A stretch of DNA of 64,000 bases from Microbacterium sp. SORGH_AS_0969 (GTDB lineage: Bacteria > Actinomycetota > Actinomycetes > Actinomycetales > Microbacteriaceae), in NCBI RefSeq assembly GCF_030818255.1, contig NZ_JAUTAG010000001.1, forward strand, positions 1,116,001 through 1,180,000, in the 5' to 3' direction. The first letter of the stretch is position 1. Each line of letters opens with the position of its first letter. Positions 1-7,747 of the stretch are shown in pieces. Made by a program: the position numbers and the translations under genes. The notes below the pieces were generated by a model. The model did no database searches and was not told the origin of the DNA. It worked only from the letters and a program-made list of their open reading frames with translations.

Positions 1-1
1 G

Positions 2-1432
2 ACGCTCGGCTTCGCCGGCTTCTTCGCGGTGCCGATCTCGTTCCGCCCCGCGGACGGGTCCGCCGAGGTCGCCTCGTGCCCCGTCCTGCTGACCCCGCGG
101 GTCGCGATCACCGAGTCGTCGGTCGAGCGCGACGCCCTCGGCCGGTGGCGGCGGCAGCGGATCGGGGAGGGAGAGCGGGATGCCACGCTCGACGCGCTGA
201 AGGAGTCGCCGGTCACGCCCTTCGCGTTCGCCGAGACCGCGGGCTGGGTGATCGGCGCGGCCTCCGCGATGCGGACGCTCGCCCCGGAAGGCTGGCGCGC
301 GCTGGTCGAGAAGGTCAGGCCCGCGAAGCCATCCACGCACGTGGACGCCGACGTCGTGTTCTCGCTCGAGGAGCGCGTCCTCTACGCCGAGACGGCGCTG
401 CGGATGATGGGCCTCGTCGACGACTTCGCCCCGATCGTGCTGCTGTGCGGCCACGGTGCGACCGTCACGAACAACCCCTTCGCGTCGAGCCTGCAGTGCG
501 GGGCGTGCGGTGGGCACGAGGGCGAACCGAACGCCCGCGCCGCGGCGATGATCTTCAACGACCCCGAGACGCGCCTCGCGCTGGCCGCGCGTGGCATCCG
601 GATCCCCGCGGACACGCTGTTCCTCGCCGCGCAGATGGACACCGTGACCGACGAGGTCACGCTCCTCGAACCGTGGACGGTGCCCGCCACGCACGAGACG
701 ATCGTGCTCGAGCTCGGGCGGCACCTCGAGTCCGCGCGGGTGGCGAACACCGCCGAGCGCAGCGCGAGCCTCCCCGGGGGCAGCGACGCGGCCGGAGCGG
801 TGCGCGACACCGAGCGGCGGTCCGCCGACTGGGCGGAGTCGTACGCCGAGTGGGGGCTCGCGGGCAACGCGGCCTTCATCGTCGGGCCACGGGCGATCAC
901 GGCCGGGCTCGACCTCGAGCGGCGGGCATTCCTGCACAGCTACGAGGCCGCCGCCGACCCGGACGGGTCGGGGCTCGAGACGATCCTCACCGCGCCGATG
1001 ATCGTGGCGCAGTGGATCAACGCGCAGTACACCGCGTCGACGGTCGCCCCCGACCGCTTCGGCGCCGGCCCCAAACCGCTGCACAACGTCGTCGGGACCG
1101 TGGGCGTGCTCTCGGGCTACGGCGGCGACCTGCGGATCGGCCTGCCCTGGCAGTCGGTGGGCGTCGGCCACGAAGCCCGGCACGAACCCGTGCGCCTGCA
1201 GGTGTTCGTGCAAGCGCCGATCGAGCGCGTCAACACGATCGTCGAGGCCTCCGAGGTCGTCCGCACCCTCGTCACTCACCGCTGGATCACCCTTCGGGTG
1301 CGCGCCGGCGAGAACGCGCCCTGGATGCGCTGGGGCCGCTACGGCTGGCAGCTCGACGACCTCGACACGGCCGGGACCCCCGGCATCCCCGTCCTCCATC
1401 ACGAGACCACCACGAAGGCGCACCGCTCATGA
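2..1432 (+). CDS. dabA: DabA-like inorganic carbon transporter subunit (UPF0753/DUF2309), 3' part
   Basis: The reading frame is open from the window edge, so the gene starts upstream; the visible part is 476 residues. It contains the family's zinc-site hallmark CGHG...NNPFAS...QCGACGG (nt about 450-515), which supplies the conserved His and Cys of the beta-carbonic-anhydrase-like site; the other two zinc ligands would lie upstream. The N-terminal edge LGFAGFFAVPI also matches the family. DabA works with a membrane partner DabB (NuoL-like) to accumulate bicarbonate; a partner gene would be expected just upstream, outside the window. The stop overlaps the next start (ATGA), so it heads a coupled dabA-PII-like-DUF6671 unit. 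Confidence 0.88.
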   Translation, partial: TLGFAGFFAVPISFRPADGSAEVASCPVLLTPRVAITESSVERDALGRWRRQRIGEGERDATLDALKESPVTPFAFAETAGWVIGAASAMRTLAPEGWRALVEKVRPAKPSTHVDADVVFSLEERVLYAETALRMMGLVDDFAPIVLLCGHGATVTNNPFASSLQCGACGGHEGEPNARAAAMIFNDPETRLALAARGIRIPADTLFLAAQMDTVTDEVTLLEPWTVPATHETIVLELGRHLESARVANTAERSASLPGGSDAAGAVRDTERRSADWAESYAEWGLAGNAAFIVGPRAITAGLDLERRAFLHSYEAAADPDGSGLETILTAPMIVAQWINAQYTASTVAPDRFGAGPKPLHNVVGTVGVLSGYGGDLRIGLPWQSVGVGHEARHEPVRLQVFVQAPIERVNTIVEASEVVRTLVTHRWITLRVRAGENAPWMRWGRYGWQLDDLDTAGTPGIPVLHHETTTKAHRS

Positions 1433-1752
1433 GCACGTCCGAACTGACCCCGATGACCAAGATCGAGGTGGTCGTCGCGAGCGACGACGTCGCCGAGGTC
1501 TCCGCACTGATGCAGTCGCTCGGTGCCCGCGGCTACACCGCGATCACCGGTGTGGCCGGCGTCGGACACCACGGCTCGCGCGGCGGTCGCCTGCTGTTCA
1601 ACGACCACGACGCCCTCACGCTGCTGGTGACGGTCGTCGCTCCCGAGCGCGCGGACGGGATCGTCGCCGGCATCCGTCCCCTTCTGGAGCGCACGGCCGG
1701 CGTGATGTTCGTCTCGCCCACCGCGGTGAGCCGCGCCGACTACTTCGTGTGA
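1429..1752 (+). CDS. PII-like signalling protein linked to DabA
   Basis: A 107-residue protein starting at the ATG that overlaps the dabA stop by 4 nt. It has the small ferredoxin-like alternation of PII-fold proteins: KIEVVVASDD, a helix, a long loop rich in Gly/His (GVGHHGSRGG) in the T-loop position, a second helix and a C-terminal strand (MFVSPTAVSR). The uridylylated Tyr of classical GlnB is not evident. PII-like proteins are known partners of bicarbonate transporters, where they bind nucleotides and tune transport; the operon position supports that role here. The exact ligand cannot be read from sequence. Confidence 0.72.
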   Translation: MSTSELTPMTKIEVVVASDDVAEVSALMQSLGARGYTAITGVAGVGHHGSRGGRLLFNDHDALTLLVTVVAPERADGIVAGIRPLLERTAGVMFVSPTAVSRADYFV

Positions 1753-2570
1753 TGGGCGCTCCCTCGCCGTTCGACGGGACCACGGTGGCGATCGGCACCG
1801 TCCACGGGAAAGAGGCGGCGTTCGCGCCCGCGTTCCGACGGTGGCTCGGCGCGTGGGTCGCCCCCACGGTGGCGCTCGACACCGACGCCCTCGGGACGTT
1901 CACGCGCGACGTGCCGCGGCTGCTCACTCCGGAAGAGGCGGCGACGGCCAAGGCCCGCGGGGCGGCTGCCGAACTCGGGACGACGACGGGTCTCGCGACC
2001 GAGGCGTCGTTCTCCCCCGCGCTGAGCGGCTTCGGCCCGATGGTGCACGAGGAGCTCGCCGTGTTCGTCGACCTCGAACGCGGCATGCGCGTGCGTCATG
2101 GCATCCGCCAGCACGTGCACATCGCGCCAAGGCGCACCGTCCGTAGCGAGAGCGAGGCACAGCGGTATCTCCAGCGCGTGGGCTTCCCCGCGCAGGCCGT
2201 CGTGGCGCACACCGACGAGGGCATGAGGAAGGGGATTCAGGATGCCACGGCCCTCCTCGCCCTCGTCCGTCGGGGTCCGGTCGAGCTCGAGCCGGATCTG
2301 CGTGCGCACATGAACCCGGGGCGACGACGAACGCTGCGGCGGCTGTCGTGGCTGCTCGCCGCACGCCTCACTCGCCTCTGCCCGGGGTGCGGGTGCCCCG
2401 GTTTCGGACCGGTCGGTGTGGTGCGCGGACTGCCGTGCGGCGCCTGCGGCAACGCGACGTCGCAGGTGCGGCTCGACGTGGACGGGTGCCCGCGGTGTCC
2501 GGAACGGCGGGAACGCCGGCGACCGGTGGAGGTGGCCGATCCCGCCGCGTGCGACGCGTGCAATCCGTGA
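1752..2570 (+). CDS. DUF6671-like protein with C-terminal zinc ribbons
   Basis: 272 residues from the ATG at 1752, which overlaps the preceding TGA by one base (TGATG), so translation is probably coupled to the PII-like gene. The N-terminal two thirds resemble the DUF6671 family (TVAIGTVHGKE near the start, then STATE-like conserved HIAPRRTVRSESEAQRYLQ and a central ARRV-type region). The C-terminus carries four CxxC-type pairs (CPGCGCPGF, CGACGN, CPRCP, CDAC), enough for one or two zinc ribbons. No enzymatic motif is recognised. The coupling to dabA and PII-like suggests a role in carbon-transport biology, which is inference only. Confidence 0.62.
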   Translation: MGAPSPFDGTTVAIGTVHGKEAAFAPAFRRWLGAWVAPTVALDTDALGTFTRDVPRLLTPEEAATAKARGAAAELGTTTGLATEASFSPALSGFGPMVHEELAVFVDLERGMRVRHGIRQHVHIAPRRTVRSESEAQRYLQRVGFPAQAVVAHTDEGMRKGIQDATALLALVRRGPVELEPDLRAHMNPGRRRTLRRLSWLLAARLTRLCPGCGCPGFGPVGVVRGLPCGACGNATSQVRLDVDGCPRCPERRERRRPVEVADPAACDACNP

Positions 2571-2578
2571 GGCGTCGG

Positions 2579-3601
2579 CTAGTGGTAGTGGGTGACCCAC
2601 GTCCAGAGCGCGGGTCGACGCTTCCGCGCGACGACGTCGCGCGTCTGACGCACGGCTCGAAGTGCCGGCACCGGCTCCGGACTGTCCGTGGTGATCACCG
2701 TTGCCGGCGTCGGCTCGGGGAGGTCGTGCAGTTCGGCCGCCAGGGCCGCGACCTCCGACGCGGTGGGGCGTGCGTCGGGGTCACGGGCCGTCATGGCGGT
2801 GAGCAGCAGTTCCCAGCCGTACCCGAACGTCGTGGGGATCTCCGGGTCATACGCCAGAGGGTCGAGAAGGAGGTCCTGCACCAGTCCGCCGGAAAGGGGG
2901 CGCTCCGCGGTCAGCGCCTCGAGCATCAGAAGGCCGAGCGAGTAGATGTCGGAGGCAGGTTGGGCGCCTTCGCCGTGGACACGTTCCGGAGGAAGGTACT
3001 CCGCCGTGTCGACGGTGAGGTCGAGCCCGTCCGCTCGTGCCGCGCGCTCCAGGAGGTCCGTCACGCCGAAGTCGGAGAGGACCGCGGCGAAAGGCCGACT
3101 GCCGTCTCGCAGAGGGCGAAGGAGCGTGTTCGACGAACGGAGACGCTGGTGGACGATGCCCGCCTCGTGGACAACGGCGAGGCCACGTGCGATATCCCGG
3201 AGCACCCCCGCGGCCGCCTCGGAGGGGAGAGGACCGTTCTGGTCGAGGTGCTGTCGCAGAGTGGGCCCCTTGATGAGCTCCATGACGAGAAACCCACGGC
3301 CGTCGCGCCCGAGGTGCGCGTCGTAGAGGGTCACCAGAGACGGGTGATCGAGCCCGGTGAGCACGTGAGCGGCGGCAAGGCGGCGCGGTGGATCGGAAGC
3401 ATCGCGCGGGTCGGCGCGGAAGATCTTCACGGCGACGTCGCGCGCGAGGATGTCGTCCCGCGCGCGGAACACGCGCGATCCGCCGTCGAGTCCGAGGGGC
3501 TCCAGCAGCCGGTATCGCCCCGCGAACACCTCGCCGAGAAGGGCCGAGAGGGCCTCCCGTTCGGAGCCGCGGCTGCGGTCGCGTCGCGTTGCGGTGCTCA
3601 C
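2579..3601 (-). CDS. serine/threonine protein kinase-fold protein, probably a pseudokinase
   Basis: 340 residues from the GTG at 3601. The kinase fold is clear: VAVK with Lys59, DFG at 177-179, LPPERV (APE region), and the SDIYSLGLLMLEALT helix. However the catalytic loop reads HQRLRSSN (151-158) where active Hanks kinases have HRDLKxxN, so the catalytic Asp is Arg. The glycine-rich loop is degenerate (LGLDGGSRV) and the alpha-C Glu is not evident. It has no transmembrane or PASTA region; the C-terminus is a short basic tail ending WTWVTHYH. It is probably a nucleotide-binding scaffold rather than an active kinase. Translation is apparently coupled to a short upstream frame (3598-3669). A longer in-frame start further upstream lacks a ribosome site. 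Confidence 0.82.
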   Translation of the reverse strand: MSTATRRDRSRGSEREALSALLGEVFAGRYRLLEPLGLDGGSRVFRARDDILARDVAVKIFRADPRDASDPPRRLAAAHVLTGLDHPSLVTLYDAHLGRDGRGFLVMELIKGPTLRQHLDQNGPLPSEAAAGVLRDIARGLAVVHEAGIVHQRLRSSNTLLRPLRDGSRPFAAVLSDFGVTDLLERAARADGLDLTVDTAEYLPPERVHGEGAQPASDIYSLGLLMLEALTAERPLSGGLVQDLLLDPLAYDPEIPTTFGYGWELLLTAMTARDPDARPTASEVAALAAELHDLPEPTPATVITTDSPEPVPALRAVRQTRDVVARKRRPALWTWVTHYH

Positions 3602-3669
3602 ACGCGGGTGTGTTCGTTGTCGCGGGCGCGGCGGGTGGTGGACACCAGCGCGCCGGTTCCGATACCCAT
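3598..3669 (-). CDS. possible 23-residue leader peptide overlapping the pseudokinase start
   Basis: An ATG with a good Shine-Dalgarno (AGGGAG, 7 nt before) opens a 23-codon frame, MGIGTGALVSTTRRARDNEH then TRV, whose TGA overlaps the GTG of the pseudokinase (GTGTGA). The pseudokinase GTG itself has no clear ribosome site. Either this is a translationally coupled leader, or a TG dinucleotide insertion has split off the true N-terminus (the two frames join naturally at TRV-STATRR). Confidence 0.4.
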   Translation of the reverse strand: MGIGTGALVSTTRRARDNEHTRV

Positions 3670-3770
3670 GCGAGACTCCCTGTGACTCTTGGCGCCGGTG
3701 GGACCGCAGCGGGCGAAGACTTGGGGGGCGCCCGGCCCGCTGCGGTCGCTCAAAGATTACTGAGCTAAAC

Positions 3771-3796
3771 CACTTGGCGCTGCCCGCTGACAAGTG
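3771..3796 (+). promoter_or_regulatory. inverted repeat upstream of the ArsR-ArsC fusion gene
   Basis: CACTTG (3771-3776) and CAAGTG (3791-3796) form a perfect 6-bp dyad just upstream of the start at 3814. Size and position suit an ArsR-family operator for autoregulation. The spacing and the identity of the binding protein are inferred. Confidence 0.4.
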
Positions 3797-3813
3797 CGAC
3801 CCTGAGGTGCATA

Positions 3814-4476
3814 ATGGACGACCTTCAACGGCGCGCGGATGCCTTCGCTGCCCTCGCGGATCCGGGACGCCTGCAGATCGTCGACCTGCTCTCCATCGGC
3901 GACATGTCGTCGAGCGAGATCGCTGCGACCCTCGGGATGAAGTCGAACCTGGTCGCCTTCCACGCCAACGTCTTGGAGTCTCGCGGTATCGCTCGACGTG
4001 TCCGATCAGAGTCCGACGGTCGTCGCAGCTACCTCCAGCTCATCCCCGAAGCGTTCTCGGCGCTCGCCCTGGGACCGCGGAAAGTGGGAGGCCGGGTGGT
4101 CTTCGTCTGCACCGCCAACTCCGCGCGCTCGCAACTCGCGCAGGCCATCTGGACTGCCCACAGCTCCATTCCGGCCGCGTCCGCGGGCACCCGTCCCGCC
4201 GATCGGGTGAATCCCGGCGCGGTGGCCGCCGCCGCTCGCCACGGCATCCCCCTCGAGGCGGATGCGACCCCTCGTTCGGTCGACGAGGTCGCGCGTCCCG
4301 GCGACTTCCTGATCAGCGTCTGCGACCACGCCCACGAACGGATGCGGGGACGAGACGACGTGCACTGGTCCATCCGCGACCCCGCACGAGCGGGCAGCAT
4401 CGAAGCCTTCGACGAAACGGTGGCCGAGCTGCGCGCCCGTATCACCCGCGTCGCTCCCCAGCTCGCGGCGGCGTAG
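3814..4476 (+). CDS. ArsR-type HTH regulator fused to an arsenate reductase/LMW phosphatase domain
   Basis: 220 residues. Residues about 5-75 are an ArsR winged helix (ALADPGRLQIVDLLSIGDMS, then SEIAATLGMKSNLVAFHANVL). Residues about 93-215 are a low-molecular-weight tyrosine phosphatase/ArsC domain with the P-loop VCTANSAR (Cys99 to Arg105, CX5R) followed by Ser. The fusion joins sensor and thioredoxin-type arsenate reductase in one chain. The canonical metalloid-binding ELCVCDL motif of ArsR is absent from the HTH domain, so the inducer may be sensed by the phosphatase domain. GAGG lies 6 nt before the ATG. No arsenite efflux gene is adjacent; a tyrosine phosphatase role remains possible. 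Confidence 0.8.
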   Translation: MDDLQRRADAFAALADPGRLQIVDLLSIGDMSSSEIAATLGMKSNLVAFHANVLESRGIARRVRSESDGRRSYLQLIPEAFSALALGPRKVGGRVVFVCTANSARSQLAQAIWTAHSSIPAASAGTRPADRVNPGAVAAAARHGIPLEADATPRSVDEVARPGDFLISVCDHAHERMRGRDDVHWSIRDPARAGSIEAFDETVAELRARITRVAPQLAAA

Positions 4477-4507
4477 CCCGACCGGAGCGGACGCGGTCGG
4501 CATCAGC

Positions 4508-4819
4508 TCAAAGAGATGAGCGATCGAACCTCGCGGGCCAGCCGTGCGCGGCACCTCGAATGATCGCCACCCAGCCCCCGAGGAAGAGCGTGATGCCGGC
4601 GACGAGCCCCACAGCGGGCAAGAGCGGCTCCAGCGCCGGCATGGGTCGCGGGGTCGGTTCCGAGAAGATCGGCACGTAGCTGAACCATGTCCCGAGCACC
4701 TGTCCCGTCATCCCGAGCAGAGCCACACCGGTCGTGACGCCGAGTACGGTGCCCGCCACGAGAGCGAGCACCCCTCCGGCGATCAGAGAGAGGGCGAGCT
4801 TGCGCGGAGAACTGATCAT
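4508..4819 (-). CDS. small membrane protein of unknown function
   Basis: 103 residues. The start at 4819 was chosen because GGAGGAG lies 6 nt before that ATG; longer in-frame extensions are Arg-rich and look non-coding. Two hydrophobic segments are visible (LALSLIAGGVLALVAGTVLG and AVGLVAGITLFLGGWVAIIR) separated by a Pro-rich stretch containing FSEPTPRPMP, predicted outside. It lies 62 nt downstream of another small membrane protein on the same strand, so the two are probably cotranscribed. No family recognised. Confidence 0.65.
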   Translation of the reverse strand: MISSPRKLALSLIAGGVLALVAGTVLGVTTGVALLGMTGQVLGTWFSYVPIFSEPTPRPMPALEPLLPAVGLVAGITLFLGGWVAIIRGAAHGWPARFDRSSL

Positions 4820-4881
4820 CCGAATCTCCTCCGCTGCACCGTTCGATGATCCTCGCATCGGTCTGGGGCGCAATGCCGCGC

Positions 4882-5220
4882 TCAGAAGCTGTGCGGCGAG
4901 GAGAGTGCCGCGGCCGTCGCCCCGAGCACGATGAGTGCGCTCGCACCGGTCAGAACGCCCGCGAGCACCGGGCGCTTGCGTGCGCGCCCGTGGAACAGGA
5001 CGAGGTACGCACCGACAGCCAGCAACAGCCAGACGACCAGCGCGGCAACTCCGAACTGCACGTGCCACAGCCGCTCGGCGTCCCAGCGGGGGGAGTCCTC
5101 GAGAACGGTGTCGGGCTTGGAGAACGTCCAGTCGAGTCCGGTGACGAGAAAGGCGAAGGGGCCGAAGAGGCCGACCGCCGTCGCCACGATCAGGAGCACG
5201 ACTCCGCCGACGATGCGCAT
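4882..5220 (-). CDS. small membrane protein of unknown function (three TM segments)
   Basis: 112 residues from the ATG at 5220 (AGGA 7 nt upstream); an alternative ATG at 5250 would add ten residues. Three hydrophobic segments are visible: IVGGVVLLIVATAVGLFGPF, VAALVVWLLLAVGAYLVLF and VLAGVLTGASALIVLGATAA. The loop between the first two is acidic and contains SPRWDAERLWHVQ. It precedes the 4508-4819 gene on the same strand. No family recognised. Confidence 0.6.
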   Translation of the reverse strand: MRIVGGVVLLIVATAVGLFGPFAFLVTGLDWTFSKPDTVLEDSPRWDAERLWHVQFGVAALVVWLLLAVGAYLVLFHGRARKRPVLAGVLTGASALIVLGATAAALSSPHSF

Positions 5221-5512
5221 GCTCCCATCCTGCCCTCTGGTCCGGCTCATGCCTCGACCGTCACCTCGCTCCCATCGGCGAGCGGACCGCGCGCGTTCCA
5301 CCAGACGGGAGTGCAGCCGGCGCGGCGAGGGGCGGTCGAACTCGCCCCGCCTGATGCCCGAGATCGCGTCACACCCCGACACCTCGTCAGGGGCGCTTCG
5401 CGTCACTCCGTGATGCGGCAGGCCGCACCCTTGACGGGGTGCTGCGCTGTGAAGGACGGCATGTATCAAGGGGACCGGGAAAGAGTGATGATGACATCCG
5501 GAAGGCCGAGAG

Positions 5513-6334
5513 CTATCTCGTCGTCCGGGGCTTTGCATGGCGACGCCGGTAGTGGTCGCTGAGCTGGATTTCGCTGTTCACTTGGAGGGTGTGGGCTGCA
5601 CGACGGATGACGCTGCGGTGCGTGTGATCTCGGCTTGTGTAGGTGTACGCGCGAGCACCCCAGACGAGTGTTACTGCGACAAAATAGAGCAACGTGTCGG
5701 CGGGTATCGCGGCGCGGGGTTCAGCAAGGCGATAGGGCATCGCACCGCTGCCCGGGTCGGCGGCCTTGTAGTACAGGTCCGTGACTGCCAGGGACGCATG
5801 GCTATAGCTCGACATGACTCGGTAGTAGATGTAGGCGTCAACGCCACCGGGCGAAAGATCGAGGCAGATATCGCGGAACTGACGCGAGCTGTCCGACGTC
5901 GCCAAGTCATGAGCGAGCTCGCTATCGGCAATGTCATCCGCCGACTCTCGGAACGTCGGTGACGCCGCCTTGTGAGCGTCGATCGCGAACGCTCTGCGGC
6001 TACGGGAGTGCTCGCGAATGATCGCGCGTACCCCGTGCTGATCCTTGCTCTGAACGACCCACACAGCGGTCAGGGCGCACTCGAACATCTGGCGGACGAG
6101 AGGAAGCGCAGCGTTGGTCATCCGGTTATCGAGAAGAAGAGCCGCCGCCCTCGCCGTCTCATGCAAGTGCCGCGCCCAGCCGTGCACGATGGCGACCCGC
6201 GCGGCGTCCTCTCCCGTGAACCGCTGATCCCGCCGCGCCGCGGGTTGGTAGAGAGAATCGGCGTCGCCGTGTGCTTGCCATGCGCTCTGCAACTCGTCGA
6301 TGACCGTTCGCAGCTCGCTGCCGGTGAGCTTCAC
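5513..6334 (-). CDS. hypothetical protein, possibly DUF5677-like
   Basis: 273 residues, mostly alpha-helical by composition, with one hydrophobic stretch (TLLYFVAVTLVWGARAYTYT). The middle has the pattern ETARAAALLLDNRMTNAALP then LVRQMFECALTAVWV and a later YRVMSSYSHASLAV; conserved helix/His patterns like these recall DUF5677-type proteins, but I do not recognise it with certainty. Its ATG overlaps the stop of the resolvase reading frame by 4 nt, making it the last gene of an antitoxin-Fic-resolvase-this gene chain. Function unknown. Confidence 0.6.
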   Translation of the reverse strand: MKLTGSELRTVIDELQSAWQAHGDADSLYQPAARRDQRFTGEDAARVAIVHGWARHLHETARAAALLLDNRMTNAALPLVRQMFECALTAVWVVQSKDQHGVRAIIREHSRSRRAFAIDAHKAASPTFRESADDIADSELAHDLATSDSSRQFRDICLDLSPGGVDAYIYYRVMSSYSHASLAVTDLYYKAADPGSGAMPYRLAEPRAAIPADTLLYFVAVTLVWGARAYTYTSRDHTHRSVIRRAAHTLQVNSEIQLSDHYRRRHAKPRTTR

Positions 6335-6934
6335 CGCGAACCTGCCGGCTCCTGAGTGTCAGCAAAACGAGACAGCTCCGCGTAGGCACGGGAGGCGGTC
6401 GACTTGTCGACGCCGAGCACCTTCCCGATGTAGGCGAAACTCGACCCGTCCTCCTCGCGCATACGGCGCAGCTCGGAGAGCTGGTCAGCGCTCAGCTTCG
6501 ACGGTCGGCCAATCAGCTTTCCCCTGAGCGCGGGCATGATCCATGCCGCGCTGCGTGTTCTCCCGAATCGTGTCGACGCGCAGCTCCGCGAACACCGCAA
6601 CGATCCCGAACAGAGCACGGCCCGTCGGGGTCGTCGTGTCGATCTGCGGTTCGGTCAGAGAGCGAATGTCGATGCCGCGTTCGCGCAGCTCGTTCAACGT
6701 GTCGAGGATGATCCGTTCGCTGCCGCCGAGACGGTCGAGGCGACGCACCAAAAGAGTGTCGCCCTCGCGGAGGTAATCCAGGCACGCGACCCACTGAGGG
6801 CGCGCAGCGATGCGACTGGACTCGCCGTGGTCGACGAACACACGGGTAGCGCCGGCCGCGCGCAGCTCGGCCTCCTGCGCGTCCGGGTTCTGCTCCCGGC
6901 GGGAGACGCGGGCGTAGCCGATCACGTTCGTCAT
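6331..6934 (-). pseudogene. serine resolvase of the Tn3 family, frameshifted
   Basis: The first part (6934 to about 6520) encodes a resolvase catalytic domain: IGYARVSRREQNPDAQ with the nucleophilic Ser, LLVRRLDRLGGS, and the E-helix TIRENTQRGMDHARAQGK. The frame then runs off the family, whereas the +1 frame continues perfectly with KLIGRPSKLSADQLSELRRM and an HTH (FAYIGKVLGVDKSTASRAYA) to 6331. One extra base in the run at 6518-6524 (GGGGAAA on the coding strand) explains the break. Restored, the protein would be about 200 residues, normal for the family. It may be a real pseudogene or a base-calling error. Start overlaps the fic stop (ATGA). Confidence 0.8.
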
Positions 6935-7746
6935 CTCTCGAGCCCCGCCGTGGGGAACCGGTCGGACATGTGGCCGGGGCCGCTACGGCGGGCCCGGGGC
7001 GGCTGCTGGCCGCTCTGGCCCGCACCCCTGGTCGCTTCTTTCGGGGACCGTTGGTAGCTGCCGCTGATGACGGCTCGGACGTCTGCGAGAGGGTCGGCCG
7101 CGAGGGATGGCTTCTCGACACTCACCGCGTTGAAGATCGGCACGAGCGACGACGGGTCAGGAGCGAACGCGAACATGTCGGGACGGCTCATAGCGGATGC
7201 CTGGTTCCACTGCTCGGGAGTCACCCGGTCGAACTCGAACCGGAACGGCGAGCCCTCGGCCAGGTCGTGCATGAACTGCTTCGACGTCCTGCCGTTGCCC
7301 TCGCGGAACGGGTGCGCCTGGTTCACGTACGCGAACACGGTGGCGCTGGTGGCAATGAAGTCGTTACGGCTGATCGAGGCCCAGTCGGTCGACGTCGCGA
7401 GCTGGTGCACCTCGGAGAGGTAGCGGCCCACTTCCCCGTCGTCGACGTGGCCGAAGTCGCGCCCCGGACCCTTGCCCATGTTGACCGTGCGGAACTCCCC
7501 CGCCCACTCGTACACGTCCTGGAACAGGTGCCGGTGAATCGCCTTCAAGTGCTCCGCGTCGAACGTCTTAGGGATATCGACCATCCCCGCTTCCAGCTCG
7601 AACCCGCGACGGGCCGTCTGCCCGTACTCGCGAGCTTTCAGCTCGAAGAAGTCGCGCTCATCGAACTTGTTGCGCAGAGTGCCGTTCAGACCGTTGATGG
7701 TCTCGGGATAGAAATACGACTCCCAGGTATCGAACCGATCGGCCAC
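6931..7746 (-). CDS. fic: Fic-domain toxin (AMP transferase family)
   Basis: 271 residues from the GTG at 7746, one base after the antitoxin stop. The Fic core is complete: HPFREGNGR at 145-153 (catalytic His145), preceded by FQDVYEWAGEFRTVNMGKG typical of the beta-hairpin/flap region, and N-terminal YPETINGLNGTLRNK as in class I Fic toxins. The C-terminal 70 residues are low complexity. Fic proteins transfer AMP from ATP to target hydroxyls; class I toxins are held inactive by a separate small antitoxin, encoded here just upstream. The stop overlaps the resolvase start by 4 nt. Confidence 0.88.
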   Translation of the reverse strand: MADRFDTWESYFYPETINGLNGTLRNKFDERDFFELKAREYGQTARRGFELEAGMVDIPKTFDAEHLKAIHRHLFQDVYEWAGEFRTVNMGKGPGRDFGHVDDGEVGRYLSEVHQLATSTDWASISRNDFIATSATVFAYVNQAHPFREGNGRTSKQFMHDLAEGSPFRFEFDRVTPEQWNQASAMSRPDMFAFAPDPSSLVPIFNAVSVEKPSLAADPLADVRAVISGSYQRSPKEATRGAGQSGQQPPRARRSGPGHMSDRFPTAGLER

Positions 7747-7747
7747 G

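Noticed and set aside
76..1428. Long open frame in phase 1 across dabA
   Set aside because: Arg-rich shadow of dabA in another phase; only its end (from 1429) is the real PII-like gene.
6331..6934. Programmed -1 frameshifting in the resolvase
   Set aside because: The shift needed is +1; a -1 slip at GGGGAAA would not reach the conserved downstream frame.
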